NCBI RefSeq assembly: GCF_963169125.1
Contig: NC_084797.1
Coordinates: 98,791,868-98,855,867, forward strand
Source: Humulus lupulus
Lineage: Eukaryota > Streptophyta > Magnoliopsida > Rosales > Cannabaceae
Reading direction: 5' to 3'
Length of the DNA stretch: 64,000 nucleotides
The position numbers and the translations under genes are program-made. Under the pieces are notes generated by a model. It worked only from the letters and a program-made list of their open reading frames with translations. It did not search any database and was not told where the DNA came from. Shown piece by piece: positions 1 to 9,400 of the stretch (the stretch's first letter is position 1; every line of letters begins with the position of its first letter).

Positions 1-616
1 TGTAATGTGCGTTGTAGTAGTGGGGCCATAAAGCGGACTTGGGATCCGCCAAAGTGGCAGGGCCATTATGAAGATGGAATATCCATCCACTCAACATGAG
101 TCTTATAATGTTTGGAAGTTATATTGTTTGAAATTATATATGAGTATGATGTGGTTATAGAGTATGCAATATATGATAATGTTATCTGCTTATATGTATG
201 AAAGCTGGGTTTTCTTGCTGGGCCTCGGCTCACGGGTGCTTCATGGTTCATGTAAGGGCAAAGGAAAGCTGGACAAGCCATGAGTTGAAGAGATATGGGG
301 CGGCGTGTACATACTCAACCTGCTCGACCGCCACGATCGAGATATTTTGGGGAACATGAGTTTAGTTGAAGTCCTGCCTCTTAGGTCGACTGAGTTTGTA
401 TTTATTTTTTAATGAACTTGTATATATTTGAAACCTTTGGGATCCCATGTAATTACTTAAGCTTTTAAATGAAAAGTCGAACTCTTTGGCCAAAAATTTT
501 GATACTTAAACCATTGTTTAACCTTAATTGCACTTTTATGTCCAAATGACTTGCTTAACGAGTTAAGCACTATTTTTACCACACGGTGTAACGGGCCTGA
601 CTATCAGGGCATTACA
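1..616 (+). mobile_element. 3' part of a Tekay-like Ty3/gypsy LTR
   Basis: The segment ends in GGGCATTACA and carries the blocks shared by the other LTRs of this family in the window: the GGGCC(T/C)(T/C)GGCTCACGGGTGCT block at about 220-240, a GGGATCCCATGT block near 440, and the terminal CACGGTGTAACGGGCCTGACTATCAGGG-like stretch. Its 5' end lies outside the window. It is either the 5' LTR of the degenerate chromovirus that follows or a solo LTR inserted into it. No primer-binding site follows position 616, which favours insertion or a large internal deletion. Confidence 0.75.
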
Positions 617-1548
617 ATAAGTATATGTGAAAGGAGATCGTACGTCTCCATGGGAAACCAAAGTCGATAGTGTTGAATTGAGACCATTTATTTCCAAAGT
701 TCTGAAAAGGGTCATAGAGGGCGATGAGTATAAGATTGGGATTTGGAATTATTTGTCACCTTTTAGTCAGATTGACAACCTGGAGGAAAAACCCAGACTC
801 TAAGAATTTTACTTCGAATATATAGAACATTGAGGCAAATGCGGTCCATTGATTGGATTGTCACGGTGATGAATGTCGATCGACGACTAGGGTGACTCTG
901 AATAAGATATTGTGAGATAGGGAGCGAGAACTACTCATTCTAGGAAATGAAACGAGGGACAAGAAGTATTCTGGTTCAGAATCGGTTCGAAGGACCAATG
1001 AAGATATTAAGGATTTTTAGGGCAGGAGTGTCTGCTTTATTGAAAGGACATATGAGTTTGCAAATTTAAATATGGGAACGTGGAGTTCCATGATTGGAGA
1101 TTTCGTACTTCTCTGAGTATTGTGGACTAAAAAAATAAGATAGTTTGGGAAAGAAACAGGAGATCTGACTCTAGATTTGATAGACTTTTGAGATCCTAAT
1201 AAGGATTAGGCCAGGGGCCTATAGATTAGCCTTACTCCGGCATGGGCAGAGGCTCATAAGGTGTTACTAGTGCCAATGTTAAGGAAATAGGTGTCGAGTA
1301 CCACCCATGATTGGGTGAAGCGACCCTGGAATTTTAGTGGAACTTATTGTGTAAGGAAAAGCCAGTGGGAAATCTTGGATAGAAGAGATACAGTCTTACA
1401 GAATAAGACTGTCACTCTAGTGAGGGTGTTACAAAGAGATAGCAAGGTAAAGGACTTGACTTTGAAGTTATAGTCAGATTTGCGTAATTAGTATCCCAAG
1501 ATGTTTGAGTAAATTTCGAGAACGAAATTTCTATAAGGAGGGGATAGT
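617..1548 (+). pseudogene. Degenerate chromovirus pol 3' end (integrase C-terminus, chromodomain tail)
   Basis: Despite many stops and frame changes, short runs match the C-terminal integrase and chromodomain tail of Tekay/Del-type chromoviruses. These include FEILIRI and AYRLAL near 1185-1235 (family: GPFEIL-RIG-AYRLALP) and QWEILDRRDTVLQNKTVTLV at about 1366-1425 (family: ILDRK-VLRNK--LVKVLW). The end of the frame runs directly into a purine-rich tract and an LTR start, as expected for the end of gag-pol in this lineage. Gag, protease and RT are absent. Non-functional relic; lineage call from motif memory. Confidence 0.7.
1532..1548 (+). other. Polypurine tract of the Tekay-like element
   Basis: A purine-rich run (AAGGAGGGGATAG) lies immediately before the LTR start TGTAATGTCCCA at 1549. 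This is the expected position of the plus-strand primer and fixes the element's orientation as plus. Confidence 0.75.
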
Positions 1549-1740
1549 TGTAATGTCCCAAATTTGCTATTAAGGTTGTGTGCCTTGATTACTGTGTCAG
1601 GAGGGCATAATCGGATTTATATGTGGAATTAATTGGATATGTGTACGATTATGTGATATAAATGGTTTATATGGTAATGTGAATAATTATGCATGTTTAT
1701 GTGTATTAAATATGCATGTGGGCATGTTTATATGGTAATG
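1549..1740 (+). mobile_element. 5' fragment of the Tekay-like 3' LTR (broken by Tat-1)
   Basis: Starts TGTAATGTCCCAAA after the polypurine tract and matches the start of the other family members (CTTGATTA-TGTG-C-GGAGGGCATAAT). The match stops near 1740, where sequence of the Tat-1 antisense gene begins. The remaining 3' end of the same LTR is most likely 12420-12974, so Tat-1 inserted here. About 1.5 kb of LTR and the Tat-1 3' LTR are missing, so a deletion accompanied or followed the insertion. The right boundary is good to roughly 10 bp. Confidence 0.7.
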
Positions 1741-2452
1741 TGAAGACGCCCTGACTAGCACCGTAGTTGGCTCAACTAGAGAGAGGATATACAAACTCTC
1801 AAAGCACAAATGTAGCCGAGAGGCTATTGCCGGCACCAACTCCATGGAGGCCGACCAGATAATAAACCGAGGGCTGAACAAGATAGCCAGTGTAAGTTGC
1901 TTTTCTTTACCTGAGTTATTTTACTTTGTCATTTTTCTGCAATCATCTGATCTATTCACCTGATCGCAGGGATTGCTGACTATAACTACTGGTTGGTGCC
2001 GCACGGGGGCTTTGGTCACCCAAACTAAAGACTCCGACTCCAAGCACATTAAGGCGATAAAGGTGCTCAAGGGGAAGAACGCTGAACTACTCGAGAAAAC
2101 ACAGAACTACTCGGCAAGAACACCGAACTGATCGAGAAAAACTCCCAGCTGACCGAAGAGCTGCTGCAGTTCTGGACTGCCCTGGATAAAGCCAATGTAG
2201 ACAAACAGAAGTTTAGGGAGTGTGCTAGACTTAACTGCCAAGAGGCCAAAAAACTTGAGGTTGATCTGATCGCGAGCAGAAAGGAGACTAAGGAGCTGGA
2301 GGGGCGCGTCCAGGAGCTCAAGGAGATGAATGCCAGCAACTTGGAAAAGTATAGGGAATCCACCCACCTTTGCTTCTATGAGTTTTGGAAGCATGACAGT
2401 GGGGCCAACTTCAACTATCTTTCCGAGCGCCTGAGGCGAACTCAAATAGCCT
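1741..2452 (+). pseudogene. Tat-1 antisense extra gene, 3' fragment (coiled-coil part)
   Basis: Read on the plus strand, opposite to gag-pol. Exon 1 (to 1891) encodes ADQIINRGLNKIAS. An intron of about 78 bp follows (donor GTAAGT at 1892, acceptor CAG ending 1969). After it comes a broken coiled-coil region (repeated EL-EKN-EL heptads, about 2050-2340) and a C-terminal LCFYEFWKHDSGANFNYL motif near 2368-2421, ending at TAG 2450-2452. The same order, including the intron position after RGL-(4 residues), is seen in Tat-2 (FYKVWKLNKPLNLDCF). Frameshifts near 2040 and 2100 break it. The N-terminal Transposase_28-like half is lost at the 1740/1741 junction. Confidence 0.65.
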
Positions 2453-3280
2453 AGTGCACCGTTCGTCTGGAGGAAGAAGAAAGAGCCAAAATTCCTGCTT
2501 CCCCAAAAAATCTCCTTAGCAAAGGGGATTGATGGCGCGGAAAATTAAGCTGGAACTTCCGTCGACCAGGACACTCCTCAAGACCCTCCTGCCTCGTAGT
2601 CTTTTTATTTGTTTATCTTTTAGATACACGACCTACGGGTCGTGATGTAAAAACAATTTCTATTTTTATTACTGCATGGGCAGCTTTTTTCCTTTTAACA
2701 AACAATTACATCCGAGTAGTAATTGCTCACAGTGTAAAAGGATTCATTTTTCGTATTATATAATATTTTTATCTTATTATAACATCTGTTCTCATGAGCG
2801 AACTTAGCATAGTACTTTGGTTTGATTTAACAAAATAACAAAATTTTGAAAATACTCTAAGAACCCTAGCATGCTTTCACTTATTTTGTTCATGTGCTTA
2901 CATACCTTTTGATATGCTTTGCTTACTAGATACCTTATATGCCCCCCAAGTTATTGAGGAACTTTAGGTCCTCGGTCACCTGCCTTGACTAAGACCTGTT
3001 CGACTATTTCTACTCGTGGGATAAGTTTTAAAATGAGAATACAGTAATACAACACACGTAATGAGCAAATACTTGTAATAAATACAATAGTTGGCAAGAT
3101 TAACTAGCTGCGCTCAATCCATTTTATTTCTCGTAGTAAATGGACAAAACGTGTCTGTACGAGTGATCACCAATATGATCTTACACTAATAAGTGACCAA
3201 TCACATAAAATGACCAACCCTTTTTCATAACTTGTATAAAGTAAAATTAATATACAAGCCAATTCTTTAAGAAGAATTGT
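2453..3280 (-). other. Tat-1 untranslated spacer between pol and antisense gene
   Basis: AT-rich and without a credible ORF. It matches the equivalent Tat-2 spacer (24124-25062) in several blocks: TGCCCCCCAAGT at 2940-2951, the ACTCGTG stretch near 3012, and the ACAAAACGTGTCT block near 3143. It is therefore shared untranslated sequence of this Tat subfamily, lying between two convergent reading directions. Confidence 0.7.
2940..2951 (-). other. Internal polypurine-tract-like motif (Tat-1)
   Basis: Minus strand ACTTGGGGGGCA, identical over 12 nt to 24577-24588 in Tat-2 and nearly identical to the true LTR-adjacent tract of Tat-2 (19878-19890, ACTTGGGGGCAAA). It lies about 330 bp beyond the pol stop. 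Confidence 0.55.
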
Positions 3281-3921
3281 TTATTGATAGTACTTGCGCA
3301 GGTGTTCTCCATTCCAATAGCGAGGAATGAGATCTCCATTTAAGCGAGCAAGTTTGTAAATGCTTGGATGGAGGACTTCTTCAATTTGGTACGGTCCTTC
3401 CCAGTTAGGCCCGAGTACTCCAGCGGCCTAGTCGCGGGTGTTGAGGAAAACCCTTCTAAGTACTAGATCTCCTACATTGAATTTCCTTTCACGTACTTTA
3501 GAATTAAAATACCAGGCGACCTTTTGCTAGTAAGCCGCTACTCGGAGTCGGGCTTGCTCGCGCTTTCCATCGACCAAATCTAGAGACTCCATCAATAGTT
3601 GGCTATTAGAGCCTTGATCGTACGTCATTCTCCGATGTGATGGCGGATCTAACTCGACAGGCAACATAGCCTCATATCCATAAGCCAAGGAAAATGGAGT
3701 ATGGCTTGTTGCTGTGCAAAGGGACATTCTGTACGACCAGAGGACTTCAGGCAATTGCTCTGGCCATGCCCCCTTTGCTTCCTCAAGCCTTTTCTTCAGA
3801 GTATCCTTTAGCGTTTTATTGACTACCTCAACCTGTCTGTTTTCCTGAGGGCGAGCCATTGAAGAAAATCTCTTCATAATTCCATGCCGCTTGCAAAAAT
3901 CCGTGAACAGATCACTATCAA
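3281..3921 (-). pseudogene. Tat-1 integrase, C-terminal half
   Basis: Encodes the second half of the DDE core and the C-terminal domain: DLFTDFCKRHGI, the region around the catalytic Glu (RQVEVVNKTLKD), LWSYR, and the terminal GEHLRKYYQ followed by TAA at 3281-3283. In-frame TAG codons occur at 3527-3529 and near 3427. The frame is cut at 3921 by a solo LTR; the upstream half resumes at 6161. The integrase would insert element cDNA into chromosomes; this copy is dead. Confidence 0.85.
3917..3921. repeat. Target-site duplication ATCAA (left)
   Basis: ATCAA directly precedes the LTR start and is repeated exactly at 6161-6165, the 5-bp duplication made by a Ty3/gypsy integrase. Confidence 0.93.
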
Positions 3922-6160
3922 TGTAACGACCCAAAATCACTAATATGGCTCAAGGGCCTTGATTAGTGTGCCGGGAGGGCATAATTGGTTTATGTGTGAA
4001 TTTATTGATTTAATGCATGATTATATGATAAGCATGCTTGTATGATTATATGAATGTAAATGTGGTTAAATGTTAAATCTATGAGAACCACATTATTATG
4101 TGGGTAGATCTGCAGCGAGCGATTTGAGGCGATCCTAGGGAGCCAGTCAGCGGGAAAGTCACAACGGGGCTTAATATTTGACTTAGGGTAAGTCAAGGGG
4201 TAATTCGAGTATTTGATAATTATCTGGGTTATCGGGTCATGGAAATAAATATATGGAGATATATTTGAGGTTAGGAGGCTTAGGCGGGAATATTGGGGAA
4301 TTTTACCGTTTTGCCCTCAGGGACGTTTCTGGTAGCCCGAGCCTTGGGATTGACTTAATTAACTAAGGTTAGACTAAACAAAATAGAAACCAGTAGAATA
4401 AAGCATAAACCGACCCATTTTGATCCTCTTCTCCTTCTCTTCTCTTTCTTAAGGAAACTACTGAAATCTAAGGGAGTTGAGCTGGGAATTCAGTGACTTG
4501 GGCTTGAGTTTCGAGGGAATGGCTCAGTTTCAGCCAGGGAATTCAACCATAAACTAAGGTAAGCACTGAATTTCGTTTTTGACTAGTTGATTATAAGGTT
4601 TATGGGTTGAAATCTAAGGATTCATAGGTTCTTAATCTCAAGGTTGAATTAAGGTGGAAAGCTTGGGAGTTGGCTTGGATTTTTCTTAGAGAAGTGATTC
4701 TGCTGAGGAGGTAAGCTTGAATCCATAAATTAATGACTGAATTCTGGTGTTCCATTGCTAGTTTTTATGTTCTTAGGGTCCTGGGTTTCAGAAATCAAAA
4801 TGGGATTTTAATGAGTTTTAAGCTAGGTTTTCTGTTGGATTATGTTCCTAGAATCATGTTAAAGGTCTTGAGATCAATAGGTGTTGGAATTAGGGTGCTT
4901 TGGGGTGGTTTTGAATAAGGTTAGGATGTTAGAAATGGTGGGTTTTCTGGGCACGAAGGGTTGGGCCGCGACTCTATTCTAGAGCGTTGCGGCCCTACGA
5001 AGCAAATGAGCCAGGGAGGCTCTGCTGAAGGGGAGCGCCGCAGCGCGTGTCTGCCTAAAGACAGGCTTAGCCTCTATTTTAGGGGCGGGCTGTGGCTAGG
5101 TTTCAGGGGCCGCAGCCCTTAGGTGTATTTTTGATCTTTTGGGGATTTTAAGCTCGGGAACCTAACCTAGGGTGTTCGGGATTGATTCCGCCACCGTGTT
5201 TGGTGAAATTCAATGTCCCTGAAGCTAGCATTATACCCGGAAACCTTTATTTGAATATTAATGGAATCTATTACCTTGGTTGTGACTAGGTGTTAAACTA
5301 GGGCTCGGGAAACGGATCGTGCTCATAGTCAGTGAATGTGGAAATTAAAGGTGAGAAAACTGCACCTAGTTGTGTATCTGTAATGGGACTAAGGGTTCCC
5401 TAATATGTATGCTTTGAAAGGATGGTAATATGCCATGTAAATAGTAAACCACGGCCTAAGAGTTCCCAAGGTTACACTAGCGCACAGGGCGCGGCTGGGC
5501 CACTGGTAGCCGAGGACAGCTTATTATGCACTGAGCTCGGTTTAAGCGGGCCGGAGTCAGTGGGGTAAACAGAGGGTGCAGCCTAAGTTGTCTGCCTTGA
5601 TTATCATGTAACTTGATTGTTGTTAATGCTTAGTTGTATCTTCGATTCTGAATACGTGCTATGTGATTAAAATGAGTGTTAAGTGTTTGATCATGCTTGA
5701 AGGACTATTCTTCCGCTATTGTTGTCTGTGATGCATATTATGTTTTCTTGCTGGGCCTTGGCTCACGGGTGCTATGCAGTGCAGGTAAGGGTAAGGGAAA
5801 ACTTGAGCAGCCCTAACTTGGAGAGCTTTGTGAGTTGAATGTACATGACCAGCTGCTCAGCCACCACGGTTGAGGGGAAAACAGGAACAGAGGATCCAGA
5901 AATGTCTGTTTTGCCTTAGAATGGTTAGTGGTTGTTTAAACTTTGGATGTTTTGTAAATTGACTTTCGAACGCTGTTCTTTTTTGGGATCCCATGTGTAA
6001 AATGTTTTGTTATATAAAATGTACACTTTAGAGACCAAAACCTTTTAACCCTAGTTCATTAGTGGTTTCAGTATCACGTTTTAACTAAATGACTTGATTA
6101 GCGAGTCCTGCATCTTTATAAACACACAGTGTAGCGGTCTTGGCTATCTAGAGCGTTACA
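3922..6160 (+). mobile_element. Tekay-like solo LTR in the Tat-1 integrase
   Basis: A 2239-bp LTR starting TGTAACGACCCAAAA and ending GAGCGTTACA, with perfect 5-bp duplications ATCAA on both sides. No internal region is present, so it is a solo LTR from unequal recombination. It carries the family blocks: GCGATCCTAGGGAGC near 4128, the GGGATTTTAAGCTCGGG block near 5150, and the CTTGGCTCACGGGTGCT block ending 5773. A GC-rich segment of inverted words lies at about 4960-5120. The interrupted integrase frame continues on either side. Weak ORFs inside (such as 4733-4918) have no recognisable product. Confidence 0.93.
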
Positions 6161-6641
6161 ATCAAACTGTGTGCCGTTGTCTGAGACAATTTTTCTTGGC
6201 AGTCCATAGCGACACATAATGTTCTTGACCAGAAAATCCTGCACTTTCTTGGTCGTTATGGTTGCAAGTGGCTCAGCTTCAGCCCATTTTGTGAAGTAAT
6301 CAACGGATACTACGGCGTACTTGAAGCCGCCCTTTCCTATGGGTAAAGATCCGAATAGGTCTATACCCCAGACTGCGAATGTCCACGAGCTTTGCATCTG
6401 CTTTAGTTCATTAGGGGCTGCTCGTGGAATTTTGGAGAATCTTTGGCACTTGTCGCACCTTCACACAAATCCCATCGAGTCTTCATTCATTGTTGGCCAG
6501 AAGTATCCTTGCCTCAGGATCTTTTTTTTATAAACTCTGCCCCCCAGCATGGTCCCCACAAAAGCCTTTGTGGACATCTCTCATCAATTATTTGGCTTTC
6601 TCTTTTGAAATACACCCGAGGAGTGGCATTGAGTATCCCCT
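6161..6641 (-). pseudogene. Tat-1 integrase, N-terminal half
   Basis: Encodes the zinc-binding region and first part of the DDE core in broken frames: the first Asp in GIDLFG, then VDYFTKWAEAEPLATI and the second Asp in VSDNGTQFD, which is cut by the solo LTR. The first of the two target-duplication copies is 6161-6165. Stops and frame changes between 6400 and 6641 disable the HHCC part. Confidence 0.82.
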
Positions 6642-7593
6642 TCAGTACAAGATTCCATCGACCAAGATATACCTAGCAGCCTGCCGCTGAAGGGTCCTGG
6701 CTTTGTTTCTGTCCGTCGACAACACACCCTTCGTCAGGTACTCTATGTATGGTGCCATCCATGTATTTGCCGCCTGAATCACCAAAGAGGTTTCTTCTGT
6801 CTGGATGCTTGGTGTCGACAGCTGTTGAACTGGTACTATACTCAGGGTATCGGCATCCTTGGCGCTTGCTAATTTGGCCAAAGCATCAGCGTTCGAGTTT
6901 TGGTCGTGAGGTACTTGCTGGAGAGTATACTTCTCAAACTGGGCCAACAAATATTTTGCTTTATTCAAGTAGGCCACAATCTTTAGGCCTCGAGCCTGAT
7001 ATTCTCCAATGATCTGATTAACCACCAACTGAGAGTCACTGTAGATTTCGAGTGACTTTATGTGCATGTCTCTGGCTAACCGTAATCCTGCGAGTAGCGC
7101 TTCATACTCGGCTTCGTTGTGAAGCAGTGAAGTCGAATCTAATCGTGCAGTGAAATCGATGCCCTTCAGGCGTTATCAAAATCACTCCTGCTCCAGCGTG
7201 ATGCTCATTAGAAGAACCATCTGTAAACAACTTCCATGAAGGGGTTTGGCTTTGAGGTTCAGGCTCTTCTGTTCCTTCTGGCTGTTCGCTATTTGGAAGA
7301 CCAGTGAGCTCTGCAATGAAGTCAGCCAAAGCTTGTCCTTTTATTGCTGCTCGTGGTAAGTAAGAGATATCAAACTACCCAAGTTTAACCGCCCATTTCA
7401 ACAATCGGTCTGCGGCTCCTAGTTTCTATAGAACTTGTCGTAGAGGTTGGTCGGTCAAAACTATGATCGGATGAGCTTGGAAGTATGGTCGCAGCTTTCT
7501 GGAGGCTAAGATCAAGCAATAGGCTAATGTTTCAATAGGAGGGTATCGTAGTTCCGCTCCTATTAGCCTTTTTCTTACATAATAGACGGCCTT
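6642..7593 (-). pseudogene. Tat-1 RNase H and archaeal-type RNase H region
   Basis: Two RNase H-like domains follow RT, a hallmark of the Tat lineage. The first, degenerate one contains YYVRKRLIGAE and VLTDQPLRQVL. The second has the acidic positions of an archaeal-type RNase [34 protein letters not shown] and [12 protein letters not shown] small deletion near 7120 shifts the frame just before the NEAEYEALL motif. TAG at 7594-7596 and others break the first domain. Would degrade the RNA strand during reverse transcription. Confidence 0.85.
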
Positions 7594-8832
7594 CTACACG
7601 CCCTCTTCCTCTCTTACTAGAACAGGAGTAGTAGCATATTCCGTGATCGCCAAGTAGATGAACAAAGTTTCCTTATCGACTGGCTTTGATAGAATCGGTG
7701 GTTGCGACATGTGAGTCTTTAAAGCTTGAAAATCCTGCTCACACTCCTCCGTCCATTCGAACTTCTTGTTGCCTCTGAGCAGATTAAAAAATGGGACGCA
7801 TTTGTCCGTAGATTTGGAGATAAATCTACTTAAAGTAGCAATTCTTCCGATTAAGCTTTGAACATCCTTGATTTTTTTCGACGATTTCATATCGACCAGG
7901 GCTTTGATCTTCTCGGGATTAGCCTCAATTCCGCACGAGTTTACTATAAATCCTAAGAATTTTCGTGATCCAATTCCAAAGGAACACTTGAAGGGATTCA
8001 ACTTCATCTGATATTTATTCAAGACATTGAAGCACTCTTGCAAGTCCCCTATATGTCCTTCTGCCCTCTTTGACTTAACCAACATGTCATCGACATATAC
8101 TTCCATGTTTGTACCGATCAGCTCCTTGAACATGTGATTGACTAGTCGTTGGTAAGTCGCACCATCATTTTTCAAACCGAAAGGCATCACTTTGTAATAG
8201 TAAAGCTCTGTATCGGTCCGAAAGCTAGTGTGATCCTCATCAGGAGGATGCATACTGATCTGATTGTACCCAAAGTATGCATCCATGAATGAGAGGATCT
8301 TGTGCCCTGCAGTGGCATCGACCAGCTGGTCGATCCTAGGGAGTGGGAAACAATCTTTAGGGAAAGCTTTATTAAGGTCTGTGAAATCCATGCATGTTCT
8401 CCACTTGTCATTCGGCTTAGGAAACAGTATGAGATTAGAGACCCATGATGGATAAAATGCTACCCTAATGAATTTGTTCTCCTTTAGCTTCTCGACCTCT
8501 TCCTTTAAAGCTTTTGATCTGTCTTTGTTGAGTAGCCTCCTTTTCCGTTGTACTGGTGGAAAACTCTTGTCTATGTTCAGGACATGGCTAATGACCACAG
8601 GGTCTATTCCGACCATGTCCTTATGTGACCAGGCAAAGACTTCCTCGTTTTTCCTTAAAAATTCCACCAATTCTTGTTTCGTTGTTGTCTCTAAGTTTTT
8701 ACCGACTTTCACAACCCTGGTCGAATCTGCTTCATCGAGTTGGACCTCTTCAAGGTCCTCGATGGGTCCTATCTCTTCATCAAAATCCCCAAAGCGAGGA
8801 TCTAAATCTCTGTCCTCACTTTGGGCAACACC
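7594..8832 (-). pseudogene. Tat-1 reverse transcriptase
   Basis: An open frame of about 410 codons from just after the amber codon at 8833 to TAG at 7594. It includes FAWSHKDMVGIDP, PKPNDKWRTCMDFTDLNKAF, the LSFMDAYFGYNQI fingers/palm motif, and the catalytic YVDDM at 8083-8097. The catalytic aspartates look intact. Compared with Tat-2 it is about 70% identical by eye. Upstream it is continuous in frame with protease except for the TAG at 8833-8835. Confidence 0.9.
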
Positions 8833-8835
8833 CTA
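8833..8835 (-). other. In-frame amber codon between protease and RT (Tat-1)
   Basis: The codon context is AAA-TAG-GGT-GTT, with the same reading frame open on both sides. Tat-2 has AAA-TAG-GGC-GTT at the homologous place (28360-28362). See the findings for the possible read-through meaning. Confidence 0.85.
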
Positions 8836-9400
8836 TTTGGTGACACAATCACTTGATTGGGCTTGTACTTCACTAGCCGTGTGCACCTCTTTCCCGGTGG
8901 CTTCCCTCGATCCACCTTTCTTCGCCTTAGATATCGAGGCATTGTAGCACTCCCTCGCTTCCCGCTGGTTTCCTAACATGCATCCTACCCCTGTGTCAAT
9001 TGGGAATTTCATGGCAAGGTGCCAAACTGAGGTGACGGCTTGCAGGTCGACCAAAATTGGCCTCCCAATTACAGCGTTATACGCTGAAGGACAATCAACT
9101 ACTATGAAAGTAGTGAGTAATGTCCTATTTGCAGGTGCAGTTCCTGTTGTAACTGAGAGCCTAATCTACCCTATCGAGGCGAGCCCTTCGCCAGAAAAAC
9201 CATATATGGTTTGGTTTCACGGCTCCAGGTCCTTGACGGACAACTTCATCCTTTCCAGTGAGGACTTATACAAGATGTTGACTGAGCTTCCTGTGTCAAC
9301 CAACACCCTTTTAACCATCATGTTGGAAATTTGGACGTCAACGACCAGCAGATCAAAGTGTGGGAATCGGATGTGTTGAGCATCATCTTCAGAGAAGGTT
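8836..9400 (-). pseudogene. Tat-1 protease and linker
   Basis: A retropepsin-like aspartic protease with the active-site D-T-G at 9289-9297 in the context VLVDTGSSVNILYKSS, followed by the flap and hydrophobic region (VDCPSAYNAVIGRP) and a charged linker (REARECYNASISKAKKG) that also occurs in Tat-2. In-frame stops after the active site (near 9217 and 9170) inactivate it. It would cleave the Gag-Pol precursor. Confidence 0.85.

Noticed and set aside
4733..4918. 61-codon ORF in a solo LTR (likewise 42149-42436 and 52381-52620)
   Set aside because: LTR sequence; not conserved in the other three copies.
6116..6397. Frame whose tail reads CNALDSQDRYTVCL, also seen near 12927 and 38310
   Set aside because: The tail is minus-strand LTR end sequence fused by insertion; the same residues appear wherever this LTR family interrupts a minus-strand gene.
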